From positions 248,001 to 312,000 of the forward strand of contig CAWFXB010000001.1 of NCBI GenBank assembly GCA_963819755.1: a DNA stretch of 64,000 nt, in the 5' to 3' direction. The position numbers and the translations under genes are program-made. Positions 35,821 through 43,583 of the stretch are shown piece by piece. Below the pieces are notes generated by a model that had not been told where the DNA came from, made no database searches, and was given only the letters and a program-made list of their open reading frames with translations. Each line of letters begins with the position of its first letter. Positions within the stretch are counted from its first letter, which is position 1. The stretch comes from VRUE01 sp963819755. GTDB taxonomy: Bacteria; Actinomycetota; Thermoleophilia; Solirubrobacterales; 70-9.

Positions 35821-35827
35821 GGGTGTT

Positions 35828-37957
35828 CTAGGCCTCGGAGATGCCGAGGCGCAGGTAGATGCGGCGCAGGGGCTTCGGTGCCCACCAGTTCCACTCGCCG
35901 AGCAGGCGCATCAGCGAGGGGACGAGCAGGGCGCGGACGATCGTCGCGTCGATCATCACCCCGAAGGCCATCCCGATCGCGATCTGCTTGACGAAGAAGA
36001 CGGTGCTGACGCCGAAGGCGAGGAAGACGATCGCGATCGCCAGCGCCGCCGCCGTGATCACCCGGCCGGTGCGGCCGATCCCGATCGCGACCGCCTCCTC
36101 GTTGTCGGCGCCGAGGTCGTGCTGCTCTTTGATCCGCGATATGACGAGGACCGCGTAGTCGGTGGCGAGGCCGAAGATGACGGCGAAGAGGAAGACCAGG
36201 CTGGTCACCTCGATCGCTCCCGGCCCGGTGTAGTCGAGCGGGCTGTCGAGCCAGCCGTCCTGGAAGGCAAGGACGAGGATGCCGAGCGTCGCCCCCAGGG
36301 TCAGCGAGTTCATCAGCAGGGTCTTGATCGGGAGGAGGACCGAGCCGGTGAGCAGGAAGAGCAGGACCAGCGTGGTCAGGGCGATGATCCCGACGACCAA
36401 GGGCGCGTGTTCGATCAGGCTCTGCTTCTGGTCGATGAAACCGGCGGTGTTGCCGGAGACGAGCGTGCTCGAGGCGCCCGGTGGGGAGAGGTCGCGGATC
36501 GCGTGCACCGAGTCCTGGGCGCCGGCATGGAGGGCTGGTTCGGTGAGGGCGAAGTTGGCGAAGGCGACCTGGCCGGGGGCGCGGGTGAAGGGGGCGCCGC
36601 CGGCGACTCCGCCGATGGCTTTGATCTGGCGCTGGAAGCCGACCAGCTGGGCGTTGCTCGCGCGCCCGTCGACGGTGACGGTGACCGCCTCGGTGACGTC
36701 GCGCGGGTAGTGCGCTTCGAGGTAATCGTAGGCTTCGTGGGAGGGCTTGCCCGGCGGCACCGCTTCGGCGCTGGGGCCGGTCAGGGTCGTCCACAGCAGC
36801 GGCGCCGCGGCCGCCAGGAGCAGCGCCGAGCTGCCCAGGGCGACGGCGACCGGACGGCGCATCACGCCGCGCGCCAGGCGATACCAGCCGTCGGAGGTGT
36901 CCGAGACCGCCGGGCCGCGGCGGATCGAGAGCGCGTCGATGCGCGTGCCCAGCAAGCGCAGCAGGGAAGGAACGACGAGGACCGCGATCACCGACGAGAG
37001 CACGGCGACCGAAGCGCCGGCAACCGCCATCGAGTAGAGGAAGCGTTGCGGCATGAAGACCAGCGCCGCCATCGCCGCCGCGACCGTGAGGCCAGAGAAG
37101 AGCGCGGTGCGGCCCGCCGTTTGGACGGTGCGACGGTGCGCTTCCCGCGACGCGCCGTCGCACCCCATCTCCTCGCGGTAGCGCGAGACCATGAGTAAGG
37201 CGTAGTCGACCGCCAGCCCGAGGCTGAGCCCGGTCGCGATGTTAAGGGCGAAGACCGAGGTATCGGTGAAGCCCGCCATGATCCGCAGCACGAACAGCGT
37301 GCCGACGATCGAGACGCCCCCGATCAGCAGCGGAATCGCCGCTGCGACGACGCCGCGGAAGACGAACAGCAGCAGCAGGGCGAGGATCGGGAAGGCGATC
37401 AGCTCGGCCCTGGTCAGGTCGGTTTTGGTCTGGTCGTTGGTTTCGTTGAAGCCCGCGGCGAATCCGCCCATCTGGACGTCGAGGGGACTGGAGGCGACCA
37501 GGGGTTCGACGCCTTCGGCGGCGATGCCCCCCGCGTCCTCGATGTCCGTCGTCGAGAGGTAGCCGGTGATCACCAGCGATTCGCCGTCACGGGCGATCAG
37601 CTCGGCGCCGGCGCGGCGATCGTGCAGCGGGTTGACGACCCGGCCGACGTATTCGACCTTCGACATGCCGCGGCTGAGCCGGTCGACCTCGCGGCGCACA
37701 GCGGGGTCGCCGACGTCGAGGTGCCCGCCACCGGGTGCGCGGACGACCAGCGCGATCGCCGGGTTGGGGTTGTAGCCGAGCGATTCGTCGAGCAGCTTCG
37801 TCGCCCGCTCGCTCTCCGAGGCGCTGTCGGTGAATCCGGCCGCCTTCAGGTGCCGCTCGACGTTGTGGCCGATCGCGACGGAGAGAACGGCGAATATCGC
37901 CACCGCGATGAGGACCCGCTTCGGATGGTTCCAGGTGAGGTCTGCGATTCGCGTCAT
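35828..37957 (-). CDS. MMPL family RND transporter
   Basis: I start at the ATG at 37957, after AGGA; the in-frame ATG at 38026 would place the start inside the palindromic operator. The product has about 709 residues with the MMPL duplication: MTRIADLTWNHPKRVLIAVA, first exported loop, helices with GLAVDYALLMVSRYREEM (about 260-278), second loop and final helices with GLATDYAVLVISRIKEQHD. It closely resembles the MMPL at 47119-49251 in both ends (RIADLTW start, 'WNWWAPKPLRRIYLRLG' end). It diverges from an HxlR-type regulator and shares the operator at 38011-38034, so repression by that regulator is likely. The cargo may be a lipid or acyl compound, given neighbouring acyl-CoA genes. Confidence 0.92.
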   Translation of the reverse strand: MTRIADLTWNHPKRVLIAVAIFAVLSVAIGHNVERHLKAAGFTDSASESERATKLLDESLGYNPNPAIALVVRAPGGGHLDVGDPAVRREVDRLSRGMSKVEYVGRVVNPLHDRRAGAELIARDGESLVITGYLSTTDIEDAGGIAAEGVEPLVASSPLDVQMGGFAAGFNETNDQTKTDLTRAELIAFPILALLLLFVFRGVVAAAIPLLIGGVSIVGTLFVLRIMAGFTDTSVFALNIATGLSLGLAVDYALLMVSRYREEMGCDGASREAHRRTVQTAGRTALFSGLTVAAAMAALVFMPQRFLYSMAVAGASVAVLSSVIAVLVVPSLLRLLGTRIDALSIRRGPAVSDTSDGWYRLARGVMRRPVAVALGSSALLLAAAAPLLWTTLTGPSAEAVPPGKPSHEAYDYLEAHYPRDVTEAVTVTVDGRASNAQLVGFQRQIKAIGGVAGGAPFTRAPGQVAFANFALTEPALHAGAQDSVHAIRDLSPPGASSTLVSGNTAGFIDQKQSLIEHAPLVVGIIALTTLVLLFLLTGSVLLPIKTLLMNSLTLGATLGILVLAFQDGWLDSPLDYTGPGAIEVTSLVFLFAVIFGLATDYAVLVISRIKEQHDLGADNEEAVAIGIGRTGRVITAAALAIAIVFLAFGVSTVFFVKQIAIGMAFGVMIDATIVRALLVPSLMRLLGEWNWWAPKPLRRIYLRLGISEA

Positions 37958-38010
37958 GGGAGTCCTAACGGGCGAAGGGACGGAGACGTGAGACGCCGGG
38001 ACCGTACCAG

Positions 38011-38034
38011 AATTCAAAGTGCTCACTTTGAATT
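38011..38034. promoter_or_regulatory. Palindromic operator between MMPL and HxlR genes
   Basis: AATTCAAAGTG (38011-38021) and CACTTTGAATT (38024-38034) are perfect 11-bp arms with a 2-bp centre. It overlaps a TTGAAT (38028-38033) / TACGAT (38050-38055) promoter for the regulator gene. This fits autoregulation and control of the divergent MMPL gene. Confidence 0.75.
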
Positions 38035-38071
38035 ACAAATTAACGCTGTTACGATCGCTACCATCGAAACG

Positions 38072-38755
38072 ATGTCACGCCGCCGCGAATACGACCAATC
38101 CTGCAGCCTTGCCTGCGCGCTCGACCGGATCGGCGAGCGCTGGTCGCTGCTAATCGTGCGCGAGCTCTCGCTCGGGCCGCTGCGCTTCTCAGACCTCGTT
38201 CGCAACGTCGGCAACGCGCCCACCGACGTCCTGACCAAGCGCCTGCGCGACCTCGAGAGCCACGGCGTCGTGCGCCGTCGCGAGCTCGACCCGCCGGCGA
38301 CCGGGGTCGCCTACGAGCTGACCGAGGTTGGCTGGGGGCTGGAGCGGCCGATGGTCGAGCTGGGACGCTGGGGCCTGCACTTCGAGCGGGTCGACGACGT
38401 CGTCCATCTCGCGCCGACGTCGCTCGCCAACGCGATCCGTGTCCTTGCCCAGCCGCCGCCGGACGCGCGGCTGACGGTCGGCCTGCGCAGCGGCGGGCAG
38501 GCCTACTGGCTGCGGATCGAGGACGGCTGGATCTCGGCCTCCCGCGGTGAGGCGCAGGACGCCGACCTGGTCCTGGCCGGCGACCCTCCCGACGTGCTGG
38601 CGGCGCTGGTCGCCGGCGAGGCGGCGGAGCGGGATATCGAAATCGAGGGCGACCGGGGCGCGCTGGAGGAACTGCGCGCGATGGTCGTCCTGCCCGAGCG
38701 CTTGCGCCAGGCCGCGCTGGCGCTGGTCGCCGACGCCGAGCCCGCCACCGCCTAG
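38072..38755 (+). CDS. HxlR-type regulator fused to SCP2-like sterol/lipid-binding domain
   Basis: The 227-residue protein starts at the ATG at 38072. Residues about 1-105 are an HxlR/MarR-like winged helix: CSLACALDRIGERWSLLIVR, ELSLGPLRFSDLVRNVG, then LTKRLRDLESHGVVRRREL. The C-terminal part (about 120-225) looks like an SCP2-like sterol carrier domain: LRSGGQAYWLRIEDGWISAS, DADLVLAGDPPDVLAALVAG and the final helix. This domain could sense a lipid ligand directly. It is divergent from an MMPL transporter gene with a shared palindrome, a natural lipid-responsive repressor-exporter unit. Its stop overlaps the facing acyl-CoA dehydrogenase by four bases. Confidence 0.87.
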   Translation: MSRRREYDQSCSLACALDRIGERWSLLIVRELSLGPLRFSDLVRNVGNAPTDVLTKRLRDLESHGVVRRRELDPPATGVAYELTEVGWGLERPMVELGRWGLHFERVDDVVHLAPTSLANAIRVLAQPPPDARLTVGLRSGGQAYWLRIEDGWISASRGEAQDADLVLAGDPPDVLAALVAGEAAERDIEIEGDRGALEELRAMVVLPERLRQAALALVADAEPATA

Positions 38756-39966
38756 CGCAGTTCGGCCGAGCTCTTGCCGAGCAGCTGGCGCGCCACGATC
38801 AGCAGCTGGATCTGCTGCGTGCCCTCGAAGATGTCGAGGATCTTCGCGTCGCGGGCCCACTTCTCCAGCAGCTCGTCCTCGCCGTAGCCGACCGCGCCGC
38901 AGAGCTCGACGCAGCCGAGCGCCACGTCGACGCAGGTGCGCCCGGCCTTGGCCTTCGCCATCGAGGCCTGTAGCGAGTTGGGCTTGCCGTTGTCGGCCAT
39001 CCAGGCCGCCTGCAGGGTCAGCAGCCGCGCGGCCTCGTAGTCGGCCTCCATCTCCAGATAGCGCGAGACCGCGGCCGGCTGCGAGAGCGCCGGCAGCGCG
39101 TAGTCGATCGCGACTCCGGCCTCGGCGAGCAGCTCGCCCGCCCGCTCCAGGGCGGCGCGGGCGACGCCGACGGCCATCGCCGCGACCAGCGGCCGCGTGT
39201 TGTCGAAGGTCTGCATCGCGCCGCCGAAGCCCTGCTTGTCCTCGACCTCGGAGCTGCCCAACAGCGCCTCCTTCGGCACGCGGCAGTCCTGCAGGATGAA
39301 GTTGGCGGTATCCGAGGCCCTGATGCCGAGCTTGTGCTCGAGCCGGTCGAGCTTCAGGCCGGGGTTGTCGCGCTCGACGATGAACGACTTGATCGCCGCC
39401 CGGCCCTTGGCGGGGTCGAGCGAGGCCCAGACGACGATCAGCTCGGCCCGGTCGCCGGAGGTGACGAAGATCTTCTCGCCGTTGAGCACGTACTCCTCGC
39501 CGTCGAGCTTGGCGGTGGTGCGGATCGCAGCCGAGTCAGAGCCGGCCTCGGGCTCGGTGATCGCCATCGCCGCCCACTTGCCGCCATAGCGCTCGAGCTG
39601 CTCCTCGGTCGCCACCGAGGCGATCGCCGAGTTGCCGAGGCCCTGGCGCGGCATCGAGAGCAGCAGGCCGACGTCTCCCCAGCAGAGCTCGATGATGCCG
39701 AGCACGGTGGAGAGGTTGGAGCCGTTGCGGTTGCCGCCATCGCCGTCGCCATTGGACTCGCGGCGCACACCGGCCGCACCGGCGCCGCCGATGTCGGAGC
39801 CCTCGTTCATCCCGTCGATCAGCGAGGCGAGCATGTCGAGCTCCTTCGGATAGGAGTGCTCGGCCTCGTCGTACTTGCGCGAGATCGGTCGGAAGACCTC
39901 GGTTGCGACCTGGTTGGCCTGGCTGGCCAGTGGCTTGAACTTCTTCGGTATCTCGAGGTTGATCAT
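38752..39966 (-). CDS. Acyl-CoA dehydrogenase
   Basis: The ATG at 39966 gives 404 residues starting INLEIPKKFKPLASQANQVA. The fold is clear: FAD-site AITEPEAGSDSAAIRTTAKL and NGEKIFVTSGDRAEL; C-terminal helices with EGTQQIQLLIVARQLLG. The catalytic base is probably Glu in FEGTQQ (about 386). An insert rich in Gly and Asn (SNGDGDGGNRNGSN, about 70-83) is unusual. It oxidises an acyl-CoA to the enoyl form. It is last in a five-gene run that supplies a whole beta-oxidation cycle. Confidence 0.92.
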   Translation of the reverse strand: MINLEIPKKFKPLASQANQVATEVFRPISRKYDEAEHSYPKELDMLASLIDGMNEGSDIGGAGAAGVRRESNGDGDGGNRNGSNLSTVLGIIELCWGDVGLLLSMPRQGLGNSAIASVATEEQLERYGGKWAAMAITEPEAGSDSAAIRTTAKLDGEEYVLNGEKIFVTSGDRAELIVVWASLDPAKGRAAIKSFIVERDNPGLKLDRLEHKLGIRASDTANFILQDCRVPKEALLGSSEVEDKQGFGGAMQTFDNTRPLVAAMAVGVARAALERAGELLAEAGVAIDYALPALSQPAAVSRYLEMEADYEAARLLTLQAAWMADNGKPNSLQASMAKAKAGRTCVDVALGCVELCGAVGYGEDELLEKWARDAKILDIFEGTQQIQLLIVARQLLGKSSAELR

Positions 39967-39991
39967 CGTTGCCTTTCGCTCTAGGAGGGCC

Positions 39992-41332
39992 CTAAACGAG
40001 CAGGGCGCCCTCCATGACGCCCGCTGCGCGGAGGTCTCGGTACCAGCGCTCGACCGGGTGCTCCTTGACGAAGCCGTGGCCGCCGAGCAGCTGCACTCCT
40101 TCGGAGCCGATCTCCATGCCCTTGGCGGCACAGAGCTTGCGCGCCAGCGCGGCCTCGCGGCCGAACTCCTGGCCCTGGTCAGCGCGGCTGGCGGCGCGGT
40201 AGGTGGCGAGCCGCATGCCGCTCGACTCGATGCCGACGTTGGAGACGCCGAAGGCGACCGCCTGGCGGTTGGAGACCGGTTCGCCGAAGGCGGTGCGTTC
40301 GTTGACGTAGGGGATTACGTAGTCGAGGACCGCCTGCGAGGCGCCGACGGCGAGGGCGCACCAGGCGATTCGCGCCCGCTGCACGCACTCGACGTAGGAG
40401 TCGCGGTCGCCCTCGCCGAGCAGCGCGGCGCCGGGTAGGCGGACGTCCTCGAGTAGCAGGCGGCCGGTCGCGGCGGGACGCAGCCCCATCGCCGGCTCGT
40501 CCTGCACCGAGAGGCCCTTGGCGCCGGACTCGATCACGAACAGCGCTGGGCCCAGTCCCTCGGCCTCGGCCGCGACGATGAACAGCTCGCACTCGGCGGC
40601 TCGGGCGAGGAGCGACTTGGCCCCGCTGAGGACCCAGTCCTCGCCGTCGCGGCGTGCCGTCGTCTCCAGCTTCAGCGGGTCAAAGAGGGGACGTGGCTCG
40701 AGCAGGGCCAGGGCGGCGGCGGGCACGTCCTCGCCGCTGAAGGCGGGCAGGTAGGTGGCCTCCTGCTCGGGCGTCCCCCAGTGGCCGATCGCGGTGGCGA
40801 CCGCGCCGGGCGCAAGCGCTGCGTAGGCGACCCCCATGTCGCCGTGGGCGAGCGCCTCGCCGACAAGGGCGCTGGTCGTCGCCGCCTGCTCGTGCATCAC
40901 ACCGCCGAGCTCCTCGGGAATGCCGAGAGTGTTGACGCCGAGCTCGTTGACCTGGGCCAGCAGCTCGGCCGGCGTCGAGCGCTCGGCATCGGCCTCCTGG
41001 GCGGCGGGCCGAACCTTTGCCTCGGCGAAGTCGCGCACGGCCTCCTGGAACATCTCCTGCTCGTCGTCGGGGCTGATGTCGAAGAGGGCACGGGGCTTGC
41101 TCGTCGCCTGGCGCGCCGGTCGGGTCAGCTTCTGCGCTGCCTTGAAGGTGCGCCCGGCGGCGGTCGCCGAGCGGAAGCCGTTCTTGGTGCCCTGGAAGAG
41201 CGCTCGCTCGATCTGCTTACGGGCTCGGATCCGGTCGAGCAGGTCCGAGCCGGCGAGCCAGTTGAGCGCTCGCAGGCCGATGCCCATGCTGCGCTCGGCC
41301 ACTCCCGCGCTGCCTCTGTCGTTGCCGTTCAC
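39992..41332 (-). CDS. Acyl-CoA dehydrogenase-like protein, second copy
   Basis: The GTG at 41332 overlaps the upstream stop (GTGA) and gives 446 residues. An N-terminal extension of about 75 residues (LNWLAGSDLLDRIRARKQIE and following) precedes the ACAD domain (ALFDISPDDEQEMFQEAVRD, LGIPEELGGVMHEQAATTSA). The C-terminus keeps GVQLLGGHGFVKEHPVERWY, but where the FAD-site EPxAGSD is expected there is ALLEPRPLFDP, and the usual catalytic Glu is not clear. It may be a partner subunit of the other ACAD, as in heteromeric actinobacterial ACADs, or a divergent enzyme. It lies between the MaoC gene and the first ACAD. Confidence 0.85.
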   Translation of the reverse strand: MNGNDRGSAGVAERSMGIGLRALNWLAGSDLLDRIRARKQIERALFQGTKNGFRSATAAGRTFKAAQKLTRPARQATSKPRALFDISPDDEQEMFQEAVRDFAEAKVRPAAQEADAERSTPAELLAQVNELGVNTLGIPEELGGVMHEQAATTSALVGEALAHGDMGVAYAALAPGAVATAIGHWGTPEQEATYLPAFSGEDVPAAALALLEPRPLFDPLKLETTARRDGEDWVLSGAKSLLARAAECELFIVAAEAEGLGPALFVIESGAKGLSVQDEPAMGLRPAATGRLLLEDVRLPGAALLGEGDRDSYVECVQRARIAWCALAVGASQAVLDYVIPYVNERTAFGEPVSNRQAVAFGVSNVGIESSGMRLATYRAASRADQGQEFGREAALARKLCAAKGMEIGSEGVQLLGGHGFVKEHPVERWYRDLRAAGVMEGALLV

Positions 41333-42261
41333 TTTGAATCCCTCCCGCTGTTCTCGTTGAGTGAAGCCTTCGCCTCGACCGTGCCGTCGAGGTGGGGCGT
41401 GTGCCGCTTTGCATCGCGCACTTCGAAGTGGATCTCCTCGCTGCCGGCGCCGCTGAGGAACTCGACCTTGCCCGGCAGCCGGATCGGCTTGCGGAAGCGC
41501 ACCTCGACGGCGAAGGCGTCGGGCAGGCGTCCCTCGAGCGCAGCCAGGCAGCGCGCCTTGGTCCACATCCCGTGCGCGATCGCGCTGGGGAAGCCGAGCG
41601 GCTTCGCCGTCAAGGAGTGCATGTGGATCGGGTTGCGATCGCCGGACACAGCCGCGTAGCGCCGCCCAAGATCGCCCCCGAGTCGCCACTCGGCGCTCGC
41701 GCCCAACCCCACCTCATTGGGCCGATGGGCCGATTTTCCACCATAGAGGCGTGTTTCAGTCCCGTCGGCGGGCTGTTGGCGGCGGAGCATGGTGCTGGTT
41801 GACTCCCAGGCCTTCTCGTCGTCGCTCCAGGCCTCGGTGACGAGGCTGAAGGTCCGACCGCGCGGGTGTGGCTGCAGGGCGGTCGGGTGCACGACCAGCT
41901 TCAGCTCCTCGCCGAGCCCGATCGGCCGGTGCTGGACGATTCGGTTCTCGACATGGACGAGGCCGACCGCGCCGAAGGGAAAGCTGCCGTCGGCCATCAC
42001 CGCCATGTGCAGCGGGAAGGCGAGCACGTGCGGGTAGGTGGGAGGGAGCTGGTCGCGCAGCGTGAAACCGCAGACCCGGCTGTAGGCGGCGACGGCGTCG
42101 GGGTCGGGACGCACGCCGGCGAGGCTGAGCTCGAGGTCGGGCACGTCCTTGCTCCGGCCCGGCACGAATGGCAGTCGCGAAGCGCCGGGGATCAGCGGCG
42201 CCGCGGCGCGCGCGTAGAGCGGCAGGATGGACGGCGAGCTGTCGAGGGTTCGCGCCGCCAT
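41329..42261 (-). CDS. MaoC-like double-hotdog enoyl-CoA hydratase (HtdX-like)
   Basis: The ATG at 42261 overlaps the fabG stop and gives 310 residues. The N-terminal hotdog (about 1-155) includes TYPHVLAFPLHMAVMADG and VHVENRIVQHRPI. The C-terminal hotdog has the hydratase motif: RYAAVSGDRNPIHMHSLTAK with Asp-His, then AIAHGMWTKARCLAAL. It hydrates trans-2-enoyl-CoA to (R)-3-hydroxyacyl-CoA, or the reverse. The linker at residues about 165-181 is encoded by a degenerate 49-bp palindrome (41721-41769). Its order after thiolase and FabG matches the mycobacterial fadA2-fabG4-htdX operon. Confidence 0.9.
   Translation of the reverse strand: MAARTLDSSPSILPLYARAAAPLIPGASRLPFVPGRSKDVPDLELSLAGVRPDPDAVAAYSRVCGFTLRDQLPPTYPHVLAFPLHMAVMADGSFPFGAVGLVHVENRIVQHRPIGLGEELKLVVHPTALQPHPRGRTFSLVTEAWSDDEKAWESTSTMLRRQQPADGTETRLYGGKSAHRPNEVGLGASAEWRLGGDLGRRYAAVSGDRNPIHMHSLTAKPLGFPSAIAHGMWTKARCLAALEGRLPDAFAVEVRFRKPIRLPGKVEFLSGAGSEEIHFEVRDAKRHTPHLDGTVEAKASLNENSGRDSK
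41721..41769. repeat. 49-bp degenerate palindromic element inside MaoC gene
   Basis: The ends GCCGATGGGCC (41721-41731) and CCCGTCGGC (41761-41769) match those of the intergenic element at 35772-35820. Both are 49 bp and share about 32 of 49 positions. Here it is read through in frame in the linker between the two hotdog domains. The internal stem has decayed. Confidence 0.5.
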
Positions 42262-43583
42262 CAGGCCCCCAGCAGGCTCTGGCCGCAGACGCGGACGACG
42301 TTGCCGTTGACGCCGGTCGAGGCGGGGCTGGCGAACCAGGCGATCGTCTCGGCGACGTCGACCGGCAGGCCGCCCTGCGACATGCTGTTCATGCGGCGAC
42401 CGGCTTCGCGGATCGCGATCGGCATCGCGTCGGTCATCTGGGTCTCGATGAAACCCGGCGCCACCGCGTTGATCGTCGCCCCGCGCTTGGCCAGCTCCGG
42501 CGCCAGCGCCTCGACCATGCCGATCACGCCGGCCTTCGAGGTCGCGTAGTTGGTCTGGCCGGAGTTGCCGGCGATACCGCTCATCGAGGAGACGCAGACG
42601 ATGCGGCCGTTGCGACGCAGCAGGCCCTTGTGCAGGAGCTCGTCGTCGATCCGCTCCTCGCTGGAGAGGTTGATCTCCATCAGCGAGGCCCAGCGGTCCT
42701 CGGGCATCTTGGCGATCGTGCGGTCGCGGGTCACGCCGGCGTTGTGGACGACGACGTCGACGCCGTCGGAGAGTCGCTCGGCGATCGTCGCCGGAGCGTC
42801 GTCGTCGGTGATGTCGAGCTCGATCGTCTCGGCATCGAGCCGGTTCGCCACCGCCTTCAGATCCGCTGAGAGAGCCGGCACGTCGAGCAGGATGAGCTCG
42901 GCGCCGTCGCGGTCCAGGACCGTGGCGATCGCCTCGCCGATCCCACGCGAAGCGCCGGTGACCAGTGCCCGCATCCCGTCCAAGGGCTGCCGCCATTCCA
43001 GCTTCGGAGTCTCGGCGACGCCAGCGCCGATCTGGATCGTCTGGCCGGAGACGTAGGCGGAGCGGGGGGAGAGGAGGAAGCGCAGGGTCGAGTCGATCTG
43101 GTCCTCGGCATCGACGGCGACGTATACGAGCTGGACGGCGATGCCGCGGCCGATCTCCTTGCCCAGCGAGCGGGTGAAGCCCTCCAGCGCACGCTGCGCG
43201 GTTGCCGCGCGAGGCGGCAGTCCGGCCGGGGGCGTGCCCAGCACGACGACGCGGCCGGAGCGCTCCACCCGCCTCACGTTGGGGTGGAAGAAGCGCTGCA
43301 GCTCGACCAGCTCGGTCGAGTCGGAGATGCCGGTCGCGTCGAAGACGAGCGCCCCGACCGGGCTGTCGGACTTCTCCGGGCGCGCCGCGCCGATCTCGCC
43401 GAGCAGGCGCTCGATCGCCTTGTCGAGACGCCCTCCGGGCGCGGCGGCGGAGAGGACGGCGCCGGTCGACTTGGTCTCTGCGGCGCCGTGGCGGCGCAGC
43501 TCCGTGGGGCGGGGGAGGCCGACGCGAGGGGCGATCAGCCGTCCAGGTGGCGAGTTGACCAGCTGCGCGTAGAGGTCACTCAT
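42261..43583 (-). CDS. High-molecular-weight 3-oxoacyl-CoA/ACP reductase (FabG4-like)
   Basis: The 440-residue protein has two Rossmann-like domains. The first (about 1-200) is degenerate, lacking the TGxxxGxG motif; the second (about 205-440) is a full SDR: VTGASRGIGEAIATVLDRDG, HNAGVTRDRTIAKM, SSMSGIAGNSGQTNYATSKA with catalytic Ser, Tyr and Lys. This two-domain form is that of mycobacterial FabG4 and reduces 3-oxoacyl-CoA. It shares four bases with the thiolase gene upstream and one base with the MaoC gene downstream. Confidence 0.92.
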   Translation of the reverse strand: MSDLYAQLVNSPPGRLIAPRVGLPRPTELRRHGAAETKSTGAVLSAAAPGGRLDKAIERLLGEIGAARPEKSDSPVGALVFDATGISDSTELVELQRFFHPNVRRVERSGRVVVLGTPPAGLPPRAATAQRALEGFTRSLGKEIGRGIAVQLVYVAVDAEDQIDSTLRFLLSPRSAYVSGQTIQIGAGVAETPKLEWRQPLDGMRALVTGASRGIGEAIATVLDRDGAELILLDVPALSADLKAVANRLDAETIELDITDDDAPATIAERLSDGVDVVVHNAGVTRDRTIAKMPEDRWASLMEINLSSEERIDDELLHKGLLRRNGRIVCVSSMSGIAGNSGQTNYATSKAGVIGMVEALAPELAKRGATINAVAPGFIETQMTDAMPIAIREAGRRMNSMSQGGLPVDVAETIAWFASPASTGVNGNVVRVCGQSLLGA

